Part shown: positions 53,919 to 64,000 of the stretch, piece by piece
How positions within the stretch are numbered: the stretch's first letter is position 1
How the letters are laid out: each line of letters begins with the position of its first letter
Origin: Prorocentrum cordatum
Taxonomy: Eukaryota; Sar; Dinophyceae; Prorocentrales; Prorocentraceae
Assembly: GCA_963575745.1 (NCBI GenBank)
Contig: CAUYUJ010020697.1
Location: forward strand, 1-64,000
DNA: 64,000 nt
Direction of reading: 5' to 3'
Notes under the pieces: generated by a model
Databases searched by the model: none
Seen by the model: only the letters and a program-made list of their open reading frames with translations
Told to the model about the DNA's origin: nothing
Made by a program: the position numbers and the translations under genes

Positions 53919-53984
53919 CTGGACGAACAAGAAAAGGCGGTGTAACCATCAGAGTGAAAGGCCGAACGATCATTCAGTCCCTGG

Positions 53985-54200
53985 GCTCGTGGCTGAAGTA
54001 CGATTCTGTGGTGCGGATTGTTGTTGCTGTTTTTGTTGTTGTCGTTGATATCGTTGTTATTATTGTTGTTGTTACTGTTGTTGTTGTTGGTGGTGGTGTT
54101 GTTGGTGTTGCTGTTGTTGTTATTGTTGTTTTTGTTGCTGTTTTTGTTGCTGGTGTGGTTGTTGAACTTGTTGTTGTTGCAGTTGTTGCTGTTGTTGTTT
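53985..54200. repeat. TTG trinucleotide array
   Basis: About 215 bp of TTG/GTT triplets directly upstream (minus-strand sense) of the 3' membrane exon, so within its preceding intron. Confidence 0.9.
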
Positions 54201-54209
54201 GTCGTCATC

Positions 54210-54350
54210 CCCTCCGCGACCCGGCCCGCGACCCACCCGCGACCCGCCCGCGACCCCACCCGCGACCCGGCCTGCGACCCGCCCGCGACCCGGCCCGCGA
54301 CCCGGCCCGCGACCCACCCGCGACCCACCCCGCGACACACCCTGCGACAC
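54210..54350. repeat. Tandem GCGACCCG(GC)CC repeat
   Basis: About 14 units of CGACCCGCCCG, CGACCCGGCCCG or CGACCCACCCG. The reverse-complement version occurs at 56360-56470. Confidence 0.9.
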
Positions 54351-54519
54351 ACTCACACTGCTTTGACGAAAAAACCGGCGCCTGCGGCGGGAGCGCTGCA
54401 TCATTTGTACAAAAGTTGGGCGCCCGCGGCGGGCTTCACCGGAGCCCATAGCCTGCTGGCGTCCTCGCCGCCGCCTCACTCTTATCCGCAACTGCGGGGT
54501 GCTACGCAAACTGTCGAAT

Positions 54520-54681
54520 GGGGCCCAGGCATACACAAATAAATACACACAAGTCCCAATGATCCCCCATATTTTCCCACATCTTCTGGGTTCTCGTCTC
54601 CCCCCCCTACTTCCCATATTTTCCCATCTTTTCCTGGGAGTCGACGATTAATTGTGTCTGTGTGTGTTTTTTCCCCTCCTG
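54520..54681 (+). repeat. Dispersed repeat family D, copy 3
   Basis: GGGGCCCAGGCATACACAAA, CCCATATTTTCCCATCTTTT and GTCGACGATTAATTGTGTCT, ending in TTTTTTCCCCTCCTGA. Confidence 0.85.
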
Positions 54682-54916
54682 AACTGTATCGGCGCGGACC
54701 TCCGAAAGATGATGCCTACGGTCGGAAACTTTTGCATAGCGTGGCGCCGCGGAGGCCTCGGCGACACGCTGCGCCCTGCAAGCAGATAGCGCGCGTCGCT
54801 CCGCTCCGCGGGGCGGGGAGGTTCGACAAGGCTCGAGACGTTGGCGCTCGGAGACCCAGAAGTGGACAGCGCGGTTGGCCAGAACCGGCGGAGAGACATA
54901 TGCTGCCGTTTGTTAA

Positions 54917-55072
54917 AGGGGCCCCAGGACACACAAATAAGTACACACAAATAAAAATACTCAATATTTTCCTATATTTCCTGGGTTTTTGTCTTCCCCC
55001 CCACTGCCCATATTTTCGCATATTTTCCTGGGGATCGACGATTAATTGTGTCTGTGGTTTTTCCCCTCCTGA
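54917..55072 (+). repeat. Dispersed repeat family D, copy 4
   Basis: GGGGCCCCAGGACACACAAA, TATTTTCGCATATTTTCCTG and ATCGACGATTAATTGTGTCT, ending in TTTTTCCCCTCCTGA. It lies in the same intron as copy 3, about 400 bp away. Confidence 0.85.
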
Positions 55073-55267
55073 TTTGTGCTTCGTCGATGTTTGGCATCTG
55101 GGGGAAAAGCGGGTCCTGAGGGCACCGTGTCCTGGACCCTGGGGCCTCCCCCCCGGACGGGCTCTTCCTCCTGACTGGCTTTCGGACCGCCCCGGGGCCC
55201 GTGGAGGCCCCGTGCAGGGCCCGTGAGCGGCGAAAAGCCTCGGCACCCGTTCCCGTCGGGCCCCGTC

Positions 55268-55445
55268 CGTTTTCCCCCCCCGCGAGGCGTCCACGATGCC
55301 CAGGAACAGCAGGCTCACCACGGCGTAGCTGCCCGTCGTGGCGGCGTCCAGGAGCGTGGGCGGGGGCCCCTGCAGCAGCCAGGCGCAGCGCAGCGCCACG
55401 CTGCACACCCACAGGAAGGCCAGCCTCGGGGGGCCCAGGGAGGCA
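55268..55445 (-). CDS. Multi-pass membrane protein, putative middle exon
   Basis: The minus strand reads RLAFLWVCSVALRCAWLLQG then AATTGSYAVVSLLFLGIVDA, two hydrophobic spans separated by a Pro-rich turn. Codon choice is strongly GC-ending, like exon A. The borders are uncertain: an acceptor-like CCCCCGAG|GCTGGCC fits the start, and either GTGAGC after TACGCCGTG or a later site could be the donor. The reading phase does not join cleanly to my estimate for exon A, so this link is tentative. Confidence 0.45.
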
Positions 55446-55691
55446 CGAACAGGTCGACACACGCGCACACGCACACGTTCCAGGACGCCCGAATGGCTTC
55501 TCCCCAGACCTCCTGGATTTCCCTCATTTCAGTCCTTTCCCTCATCTCAATATTTTCACAATCAATCTCATAAATTCCCTCATGTCAAAACTTTCCCTCT
55601 TGGATTCCCCTTGGACCTCCTGAGTTTCACTCGTTTCAACTTTTCCCACACTTCGATGAGAATCAGCGCTTGTCAAAGCTTGTGCCGATCG

Positions 55692-55843
55692 TGATGGGCC
55701 TGTCTTCCACTACCACCGCCATAAGTTGGGGGGGGGAGAGGGTCCTCCTCCTCCTCCTCCTCTTCCTCTTCGTCCTCCTCCTCCTCCACCTCCTCCCCCC
55801 TCCAACGTAGTTATGGTGGCGGTGGTGGAAGCCAGGCCCATCA
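55692..55843. mobile_element. Family C inverted-repeat element inside an intron
   Basis: The left end TGATGGGCCTGTCTTCCACT then ACCACCGCCATAAGTTGG is mirrored by CCAACGTAGTTATGGTGGCG then GTGGTGGAAGCCAGGCCCATCA. The interior is a short CTC array. On the minus strand its end falls 8 bases inside the putative GT donor of membrane exon A. Confidence 0.85.
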
Positions 55844-55851
55844 GATTACAC

Positions 55852-56330
55852 TCTCTCCCGACAGCCGGGCATGGTGGCCCCTCACGGCGGCCGACCAGGC
55901 CGCGGTGATATCCTGCCGGCGGGCGTAGGCCACAAGGATGGACTCCGAGTTGCCGAGGATGCCCAGGGACGCCAGGGACCGCATCGCGAGCAGCCCCGCC
56001 AGGCTGCCCACCGCCAGGGCCAGATCGGCGATCTGGGCGAAGCCCAGGCACACCTCGCGCTCGCACGACCCCGCCGGGGCGTAGACCGCCACGAACACGA
56101 GGAAGCAGACGATGAGCGCCACGGACGCGAGCACGAGGGACCGGTAGCAGGCGGGCAGGGCGGACCCCGCGCACCACGGGAGCGTCCCGCAGATGCGGAG
56201 CCACAGCGGCGAGCTCACCTCGCCCTCCACGGCCAGCGAGCCCACGCTGAGGGTGGGGCCCACGGCTCGAGCAGGGAAGGACATCAGCACAAGCTTTCGG
56301 AGCTCCGGAAGCAGTTCCAGGGCCCCGCAG
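55852..56330 (-). CDS. Multi-pass membrane protein, putative upstream exon
   Basis: The minus strand reads LELLPELRKLVLMSFPARAV, then LVLASVALIVCFLVFVAVYA and ADLALAVGSLAGLLAMRSLA, followed by ILVAYARRQDITAAWSAAVR. Two strong hydrophobic spans are separated by a Cys-containing loop (GSCEREVCLGF). The exon probably ends at GAGA|GTGTAA (donor at 55850-55851). The start near 56330-56360 is not resolved. It precedes the middle and 3' exons on the same strand. Confidence 0.55.
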
Positions 56331-56359
56331 TTGCGGGTCCGAGTGAGGGGGGCGGCGCT

Positions 56360-56470
56360 AAGTAACTCAGGAGTGGGTCACAAAGGAGTCGCGGGTGGGT
56401 CGCGGGGGACGGGTCGCGAGGCCGGTCGCGGGTGGGCGGGTCGCGGGCGGGGGGGGGGTCGCAGGCGAGG
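56360..56470. repeat. Tandem GGTCGCGGG repeat
   Basis: Reverse complement of the 54210-54350 tandem. The two arrays bracket the A and B exons of the membrane gene. Confidence 0.85.
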
Positions 56471-56854
56471 GCGAGGACGAAAGCAACAATCATTTTCAGA
56501 GTGTTCACTCTCGTGCGCTGGCATGTCATTCAAACCGTAGCTCCCAAGCCCTCGGTACGCGCCCTCCCCATCTTTGATTCAATGATCGTACCTCTTTGGG
56601 GGGTATATCTTCCTTCCCTGCCACGAGCTATTAGCGCAACCCTTAAAACATGAATGCCTGAATGGATGGAAAAGGAAGAGAACGAGAAAGAAGGGGGTGG
56701 AGGAAGGGCGGGATACTCTCAGGACATCTCAGGCGAGAGCGCGGTTCCTGCGTAACATGTGAAGTACCGAACGGGCGTGAGATCTGATGGCATCGAGAGA
56801 GCGATTCGTTAATGTTAGCCCGTGTGGGCCCCGAACTGAGACTTCTGGCGCTCT

Positions 56855-57345
56855 ATGAGGTGCAGTCAATATTATGCAGCCAATGAGGTGCAATCTAAGT
56901 TGTGCAGTCCGCGTGGTGCAATCGATGCGGCGCAAAGAAATGCAAAGAAAGGTAAAGCAGCGCAGCGCAGTGCAGCGCAATGCGTAGCAATGCGTATCAA
57001 TGCAAAGCTACGGGAAGCACTGCGAAGCAAGACGACACAATGCGAAGCAACGCGTAGCAATACATAGCAATGCACAGCAATGCATAGCAATGCAAAGCAG
57101 CGCAAAACAACGCAAGTCAATCAAAAGCCACGCAGAGCAATTCAACGCAATTCAAACCAGTGCAAAACAACGCACAGCAACGTACTGTGATGCAACATGA
57201 TGCACAGCAATGCGAAACAACGCAATACAAATTAAGGTAAACAAGTGCGTAGCACTGCAAAACAATGTAACGCGACGCGAAAGCAACGCAAATCAAGGCG
57301 ACGCAATACAAAGCAACACAAAGCAACGCACAGCAGCGTCAAGCC
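56855..57345. repeat. GCAANGCAAA-type degenerate tandem repeat
   Basis: Units such as AGCAATGCAA and AGCAACGCAA with a 5/10-bp rhythm over about 490 bp; a shorter relative lies at 60010-60150. Bases 57346-58261 hold no gene I can support. Confidence 0.8.
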
Positions 57346-58261
57346 ATGCGAATCTATTGTTTGGAGGAGCAAGACATTGGAGCGGACAGCGATACTATAC
57401 ACGGCTCATGTTCATCGCGCGGCTGTCTTGAGAGCGTGGCGGACACTCTGGCCAGGGATCTGGGCAACAACGAGATCGTGCCTCGCCACGATTACGTTGC
57501 TGTTTATACTGCAGGCGCAGGCTGGGGCGGACATGTCCTGCGCCCCCAGGCAAACGGACGCAAGCAAAAGGAGCCACCTGTGACAATGATTGCCCAGACG
57601 AACGGGCTAGGAGGAGGAGGAGGAAGGAGGAGAAGAGGGGAAGGGCAAGAGAGGAGAGCCTGAGACGCCAAGCAAGCCTGGACCGCCACACGAACCGACC
57701 TGCGATACGGAAGCATGCGCGCAGAACTAAGGCTTGGGGATACATGCGGGGCGCGCCCCGTGCCTATACCCCCCAAGGCATGAACAGCCATCGGTACTTC
57801 ACACATCGTGCGCGCGAGGGCGGGGGAGAAGGAGGAGGACGCGGAAGGAGGAAGAAGAGGAGGAGGAAAGGGGAGGCAACACAAACCGATTGCGTGCGTA
57901 ACCCCGACCGCGACCAACCGCTTACATGAAACACGCAATGAGAGCCAACCGCAGCGCCGAGCGTGGCGGAGCAAAAACTCCGTCGCTCTGGCCTCGGGCG
58001 AGGGGGGGGAAAGAGGAGGACGAGAGGGGAAAGGAGGATTGCAAGCTAAGCCGTCGCAGCGCGGGAAATTACATGGCCCTTGAAGCCGCACCACGCGGCG
58101 AGGAAACGCACCGCGCTGCTGGCGCGCAGGGCGCGGAGCCGAGGAGTGCTGGCGCTGTGGCCGTGGGCAGGACGGCGGCGGCGGACGCTGGCGGAGGACG
58201 CCGGGTCGTGCTCTCTGGGGCTGGGCAGCCGCCTGGGCCCCTCGGGGCCACTGGACCCCCT

Positions 58262-58340
58262 GGAGCACACGTTTTTGGCCTGCGGGTCGAGAGCGAGCCT
58301 CTTCCGGTGAAGAGCTAGGCGGGCCGCGCAAAGCACAAAG
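58262..58340. repeat. Dispersed repeat, partner of 40833-40910
   Basis: See the shared blocks listed for 40833-40910; same orientation. Confidence 0.65.
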
Positions 58341-58584
58341 TTGGACCCCTGGAGCCCACAGCAAGCCTCAACATCCTGCGCAGCTGGGCCACGGGATGGC
58401 CTCCAAAAAGTGCCACGGCACCACGGCCAAACGGAGGAGGGAGGAGAAGGGGGAGCAACAAGGGGGCCTCTGCCCGAGCGCGCGGCAGCGCGCCAAGCTC
58501 CCCCACGCCCTCGACTTGGCCGCAGCGGCGGCGGGGCACGGCCGAGATGCAAAAAGCACGCTTTGGGTTATGCTGCTCTCTGCG

Positions 58585-58910
58585 TACTTAAGGACCAAAT
58601 CCAAGAGAAGTGATTGATTTTTTCCACTGCTGCAAACGACTGCCATTAGTGCCCAACTGATCAGCAGATCCGGAAGATCGCCCAGGTGAGCCTACCCAGG
58701 GTGAACAACTGCAGAGCAGCCCAACTGCAGAGCAGCAAATCCAAGAGAAGTGATTTCGAACACCCGGAAAAATGTCGCAACAGTGTCGAAGCAGTGTCGG
58801 GCGAATGTCTCCCAGGGCCCGGCACGTGGAGACCCTCGGGCTTTTGGGTGCTTTCCTGGTGCTCGAAAGTCTTTCTGGTGGTCAAGGCTAAAGTAGGTTG
58901 GAACATCATA
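58585..58910 (+). repeat. Dispersed repeat family E, copy 3, with an internal insertion
   Basis: TACTTAAGGACCAAATC at the start and GTGTCGAAGCAGTGTCGGGC, CTCCCAGGGCCCGGCACGTG and AAAGTAGGTTGGAACATCAT at the end match 30545-30740. In between lies about 120 bp absent from the other copies, flanked by a perfect 19-bp repeat AAATCCAAGAGAAGTGATT (58597-58615 and 58737-58755). Confidence 0.85.
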
Positions 58911-58929
58911 AGCCTTGGGCGTGGCCCAC

Positions 58930-59075
58930 TGGGGGGATCATAAATGGGGGGGTCAGAAACGGTCCCCGTTCGCGACCCTTTCGGGCCCCTCCGGAGCCCC
59001 AAAGGGGCTCGTTTAGGTACCGTTCGGGTACCTTTCCGGACCACCCTCGCCACCCCCCCATTTACGACCCCCCCA
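58930..59075. mobile_element. Inverted-repeat element (family M)
   Basis: TGGGGGGATCATAAATGGGG on the left is mirrored by CCCCATTTACGACCCCCCCA on the right, with an inner GGTACCGTTCGGGTACC palindrome. No target duplication was found and no second copy is present in this window. Confidence 0.6.
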
Positions 59076-59634
59076 TTAGGCACCGCTTAAACGCCAGCCG
59101 ATCCTCGGGCGCCGGGTGCGCAAGGCCGGCGCGGTGGGAGCAGGGGGGGCGACATATAGAGCTCGCAAGGCGCCTCATGCTCGATCGAGGCCCCCCCGCG
59201 ACTGCACATCCGAGCAGGCGCCCCGCTCTGCCCTGAAAAAGCGCCGCGCCGTGCGCCGCCCATGAAAAAGGCTGTTCGGACGGAAGCAGCGCACATTCGC
59301 GCGGGCGCTCGAGCCGACAACAGCTGGCCGACCGCGCGCCACCAGCCAGGCCGATGACGCGGGGGAAAAAAATCCACAGAGCATCTGCTTCATGCTTGGT
59401 CCTGGTGTGGGCGAGGGCAGCGCTGCGTAGAGACCTCAGGATAGTGGCGGCCCAGCGCCGCCATATGTTTTCCGCTCCGCGTCGTCCATCGGATTGGTGT
59501 CCCAAGGGCAGGGCGTGGTGACTCCCGCACGCGTCGCCGTCGCAACGGCGCCCGCGGCCTCCCGGAGCCGCAGAAGAGAGCACGAGCAAATCCACGCGGC
59601 CACCCGTGCAGTGATGCTGTCGGGCCCGCGCGGG

Positions 59635-59810
59635 CGTTCGAAAAGCCGACGGGCGAGGCGAACACGAAACTGAACGAGGCGAACTCGACATTTAATGCGA
59701 GGTCCATGAAGGACTGCGCCGCAAAGGCCGTAACCCAGTCCCCCCAGCCCAGGGACGAGCCGGAGTAGCACCCATCCTTCTCGCGGAAGCGCCGTTGGAG
59801 GAACACGCTT
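59635..59810 (-). CDS. Possible exon with a hydrophobic segment, unrecognised
   Basis: The minus strand reads REKDGCYSGSSLGWGDWVTA then FAAQSFMDLALNVEFASFSF and VFASPVGFSN. It looks protein-like, with an AG|GAT acceptor-like start at about 59800, but there is no domain match I can name and no confirmed partner exon. It shares the minus strand with its neighbours. Bases 59076-59634 and 59811-60010 show nothing else. Confidence 0.3.
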
Positions 59811-60144
59811 GACCTGGGCCACAAAGGGGAGCGCGCTCAAAACGCAGATGCGGTACGCCGGCGCCGACGCCGTCAGGCGAATGCCCGCGCTGGTCGATCT
59901 CCACAATCCCGCTCGCTCGAGGGTGTATCTCGACCGGATCCCACTTCAACCCAAACATGCTTCGCGCGCGAGGCCATCCCGACCTGGCCCAATTCAACGC
60001 CAGCCACGCAAGCAATGAAAGCGACACAAAATGATACAATTCGGTGCAAGTCAATGCAGAACGCGGCATAACAATGCAAACGAACGCAAATCAGCACAAA
60101 GCAACACCTTGCAAAACACGGCATAGCAATGAAGAGCAACGCAG

Positions 60145-60296
60145 GCCCAGACGACGGGCGGCGACGAGGCGGCGACGGGGCGGTGATGGAGAGAACGTAG
60201 CCGCCAGACCAACAGACAGGCCCAGACGACGGGCGGCGACGAGGCGGCTACGGGGCGGCGACGGCGGCAACATAGCCGTCAGACCATCAGCCAGGC
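60145..60296. repeat. 75-bp tandem duplication
   Basis: GCCCAGACGACGGGCGGCGA then CGAGGCGGC starts at 60145 and again at 60220, with the rest of the unit similar. Bases 60297-61200 contain short GGGCCC-rich phrases and no supported gene. Confidence 0.85.
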
Positions 60297-61576
60297 CCAT
60301 TCCCTAGACGACAAATAAGAACTCCTGAATACAAGCAATTTGGGGGGAGCAGAAGTCAAAGCAAGTCTCTGGCGAGAGCGCGACTTCTGGACACATTAGA
60401 AGGATGTATCGATCGAAAGCCCGAATGTTCAATACATTGTGAGGAATATCAGGCGGGAGCCGCTGATGTTGTAAACCAGGAGCCACCGACACTTGAGTCC
60501 GCGGGAGCCAAGTGGTCAGAGACTGTCAGATGCCGGTCAGCAAGCGGTGGGGTGAGAACGGGGGCCACTAACACAGTCTGACGCGCAAGACTTCCCCGTG
60601 TAAAAAACGGGATGCGAGTCCTGGGAGGGGCACCGGTATGGAAATAGGGGCACCGCGGGGAATCAGCAATGGTTGTCCTTCTGAAGTGAAAGCTTTTGTA
60701 TAATCCTTACCGCGGTCCGACCTTGGCTTAGAACGTAACTGGTGCAGGCTTACTGTAGAGCTCTTTTGGGACAAGAATGGGCCCTTGCGGCATTTTTTTT
60801 CGGCCCGACGGGACTTTGCATAAGCCTTCCTCTGGGACAGAAGCCTGGCCCGAAAAGGGCCCTCGTGGGTCTCCGATCGGGCCCGACGCGGCCCTTCGTG
60901 TTGCCACGAAGTGGCCTTGATTTGGTTCTTGCTGGGGCCGAGGTTGGGCCCGTCGGGGGCGCCGTCGGGGCCGCCGCGGCGCATGTACTCGATTCCCCTC
61001 TCCCCCTCCCTCCTCCCACATACCTCTCCACTCCTACCATCACCTCCACTCCCTCTCCCACATCATAACTTCCATCCTCTTCTTACAACTGGGCCATTTG
61101 AATTGGGCCCCCCCCACGGCTGGAGGAGGGATGGAGGATACAGGCAGACAGGCAGGAGGCGATGTTGCGCTGTCGAGCCCTTGTCACGATGAGCAAAGTC
61201 AGCACTGCGCCTGGCGAAAGACCTGAGAGCAAAGGGAAAGAGAGGTTAGAGGTGCGTGCATCTCTCTCGCTGGATGGGAGAAGGGGGTTCGGGACAGAAA
61301 CGGAAGTCGCCGTGGGCGCTTGCCAACTCCGCGAACGGCAGCTGGCCTGTGCTGCGAGACTCTGCTGATTCCTAGATCGGCATGGGGACTCAAATTACTC
61401 AAAAGGCCGATGGGGAAGCAAGTATATGTAACGATTTGGCATGGAACGGAACAGATCATCACCATCACTCCTCACTGTTCGTCCTCTCATTCCTCCTCTC
61501 GTTCCAGCGCCATGGGCGCCTACTACAGACGCCACCCGCTGCCCCCCCTGTGCGACCGACTAGAAAGGGTGCGAAA

Positions 61577-64000
61577 CTACGCAGAAGGCCACCCCGCTGC
61601 CGCAGCCTCCTGCGTCTCCTGGGACTCCTGCGGCGCCACTCCAGCAACTGGAGGAGGCAGGCCAGGAGCTGAGTCGGACGCCATGTGCTCTAGAAGAGTG
61701 TGCACACGCGCATCGGGCCTCAGGAAAGGCTTCCGCTCCGAGGAGAGCCCCTTCAGGGCCCTCTTGGCTTTAACCTTGCGACTCTCCCCGGCTCCAAGCT
61801 CCTTGAAGGCGCTCTGGGTCGCGATCAGGTTGGCGAGGACCCTGCCACTGACCTGGGGCACGGCCTCCGCGCTCGTGCCCTGTAGGCCTGCGTTGGGCGC
61901 AAGCACGTCCTTCAGGTCGTCCTTCGCGAGCCCGAGGTTCTTGGTTTTCTCTCCGATGACCTTCTGGAACGCCATGGCCCTGTTGAACACCTCGTGGAAC
62001 TCATTGAAGAGCGAAGCCAGCTTCGCGCGCGCGGCGGTGGCGCCGAGCTCGAGCAGTACGCCTTTAGACTTCTCGAAAGCATCAGCATCGGCACTCTCCA
62101 TGCACTCCCTGGTCGTCTTGAGAAGGCTCGGGCCGTCGGAATCGTTCTCGATGAGGCGTTTCGAGTTCTCCGCGAACGTGTGGAACTTCGCCTGGGCAAC
62201 GCGCATGCACTCCTTGGCCCGCGCAACCAGTAGAATGCGCCCCGACTCGATCAGCTTAGCGATGGCCGTATCGGATGAGCCGGAACCGATGGCAGCTGAA
62301 CGGGCCCTTTGCCACGTATCGGTTGCAGGTATGAAGCCCTGAAGCAACTTGAAGGCCGCTTCCAAGTCCTCCGGCGCGTTCGCGTCGAAGTGGGCGACGT
62401 ACTGGGCAAAGCGCAGACAGGGGATGGCCTGGGCAACGGTCGTGCAAGAGACCTGCGCGTCAGTGCCGATCCGCACGGTCTGACTGATTAGATTGTAAAG
62501 CCGAGCCACATCAGAAACCTTCTTATGATGCAAGACGCTCTCCTTCGGGGATGGACAGACCCCCCTTTAGTAAAACGTGGTTTAGTGAAAACGACCTGAG
62601 GCCCAAACCTGGCGGGCGCAAGCCTGGAAAATAACGGCCACGGCGCCTTCTCGAAAACCGAACACGGACAATTCACTAATCGACGTGTCACTGTTGGGGG
62701 TTGTGTCCACCCCCGACTCCTCCTCATCGTGCGCGTCGTCCAACTTGCCGGCCAGCTCAACGTTGAATACCGACTGCAGCTCTGTGTCCATGTTGGCACG
62801 CTCCAGCGCGCAGACGAAGGGAATGGATGTCTTCTCCACAGTCGATGCAATGAGCTTCTTTGCCACACCCACGAGACCGCCACGAATCCACCCCTGCAGG
62901 CTGATGGCGTGCTGACCTAGGTCCTTGACCAAGCTTGACGACCAGCTCTCGAAGATGGAGCAGAGCTTCGGGTTCAGGAGCTGCGTCGCCTGCACTTGAG
63001 GTTGAGTTGTAGCAATCTGGACCAACAGGGGTGCCGCATTCGACAGCGTCTCAATCAGGTAGTCTAGGTTCTTCGCAGCGGTGCGCAGCTCACTCACGAT
63101 GTTCGGGGGAGCGAGCGTGTCGATAGGCAATGCCATGAGCTCGCTCGCTGCGTGGATTGTCTCGAGCTTCTTGCAAAGGGCATTCGCCAAGCTAAGGCCG
63201 TTGGCAGGGTCACCCTTGGCGCCCTTCTTCAGGAAGGTGACAAGCTCCTGCAGCTTATTGTTGTCGATCTGGTTCTTGATGAGGACGGCCAAGGCAGTGG
63301 AGATCGTCTTCATCAGAGCTCGCTGGCAATCGCCGATAGCTGAAAGCTTTGTCACATCATCAGCCCGGGCCTGTAACTCTGCACTACCGTTCGCGGTGAT
63401 GTCGGCCATGACCTTGTAGGCAGCTGTCCACGTCTCCAACTGTGGGAGCACGATGCCAGGTGAAAGTGGCAATGCTGCTGGCACGGCCAGGTCCTCGAGC
63501 TTGAGGTCGTCGAGCTTATCTTGGAGCTTATCATCGAGCACAGCGGAATTGAATAGCTTGCCTGCTTGCCGCATCAACGCGCCGCCGATTGGGAACATAT
63601 GGAGGCACTTGTAGAAGGGGCTCGTCTTGGCATCCAGTCCCGCCTTGGCCTCCTCGAAAGCAGAGCGCCTCGCAGGGTCCGCGATGTCGCCCACGCCCTG
63701 GGTTTCGCTGACGACCTTGAGACGGAGCAGGTCAGTCTTGATGTTCATGTCCCCGATCTCCGTCGCCATTGCATCGCACAACTGGGTGACGAAGCCGCGC
63801 AGTTCCGCGACGCATGCTGTCGCCTGCTCCTGGCTGAGAGCGACAGCTGTGGAACCTGCGGCTGCAGACCCCGGAGCTGGAACATCGGGCTCTGGGCCCT
63901 TGCACATGAAAACGACGCACTGGACCACGAGCCTTCTCTGAGTATCCTTGGCGAGCCCAGCGGTGATCGACTCCAGCTGAGGGTGGTTCCCAAGGCGCTG
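61577..64000 (-). CDS. Unrecognised helical protein, two exons, 5' end beyond the window
   Basis: Exon 1 (64000-62609, open at the window edge) and exon 2 (62542-61577, stop TAG) are on the minus strand. They are joined by a 66-base GT-AG intron, 62608-62543: CGCCAG|GTTTGGGCC ... CCCGAAG|GAGAGC, phase 0. The joined product is at least 785 residues, rich in Ala, Leu, Lys and Glu without low complexity. Landmarks are VALSQEQATACVAELRGFVT, DALCDAMATEIGDMNIKT-like early helices, CKKLETIHAASELMALPIDT, ACARQ|ESVLHHKKVSDVARL at the splice junction and VLLELGATAARAKLASLFNE. I see no signal peptide, membrane span or catalytic motif, and no family I recognise; it looks like an all-helical cytoplasmic or scaffold-type protein. 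Both exons are undamaged, making this the best-supported host gene in the window. The 3' flank (61576-61200) shows no further exon. Confidence 0.8.
62543..62608 (-). other. 66-base intron with a family B-like sequence
   Basis: The intron has GT and AG ends. Its middle, CACTAAACCACGTTTTACTA on the minus strand, resembles the inner ends of family B (CACTAAACCAGGTTCCACTA). In-frame translation through it meets a stop, and removing it restores one frame across both exons. Confidence 0.6.

Overview
The window looks like nuclear DNA of a dinoflagellate. The evidence is pentatricopeptide (PPR) repeats of the dinoflagellate type (SYNAGISACEKGGQW-like units), GC-rich coding sequence, very long introns, abundant short inverted-repeat elements, LINE-type retrotransposons with a terminal RNase H, and all recognisable host exons on one strand (minus). 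I cannot name the species. There are no rRNA or tRNA genes, no CRISPR array and no bacterial operon.

Layout. From 33.2 kb down to base 25 the minus strand carries six separate PPR-coding blocks. Read in order they could be one gene whose introns are 0.6, 4.5, 15.2, 8.1 and 3.3 kb long. The five fully bounded blocks are exactly 2, 1, 3, 5 and 1 times 105 bp, and each break falls at the same codon of the 35-residue repeat. The intervening DNA holds a decayed minus-strand LINE (about 5.6-10.5 kb), a run of unrelated satellites (150 bp at 12.7-14.2 kb; 32 bp at 15.3-18 kb; 90 bp at 19.6-21.6 kb; 64/97 bp at 21.9-23 kb; CA-rich at 23.2-25.8 kb), and a cluster of short terminal-inverted-repeat elements at 27.8-32 kb.

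From 33 to 53 kb there is almost no host coding sequence. It contains GGA/CTC triplet arrays, dispersed repeats, inverted-repeat elements, and one 5'-truncated plus-strand LINE (45.45-47.87 kb) whose RNase H catalytic residues are intact. From 53 to 64 kb host exons reappear on the minus strand: three exons of a multi-pass membrane protein (53.4-56.3 kb), a doubtful exon near 59.7 kb, and a well-supported two-exon gene of unknown function (61.6-64.0 kb) that runs off the right edge.

The most interesting theme is short DNA elements. Family A (about ten copies, ends TCGGGC...GCCCGA) is flanked by direct repeats that range from 7-8 bp to 34-40 bp. Family C has long inverted ends around CTC/GGA microsatellites. 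Families C, D and K lie flush with, or a few bases inside, putative exon ends, which fits introner-like intron creation. All borders, family names (A, B, C and so on are mine) and gene joins come from reading the sequence by eye; none was tested by alignment software or RNA data.
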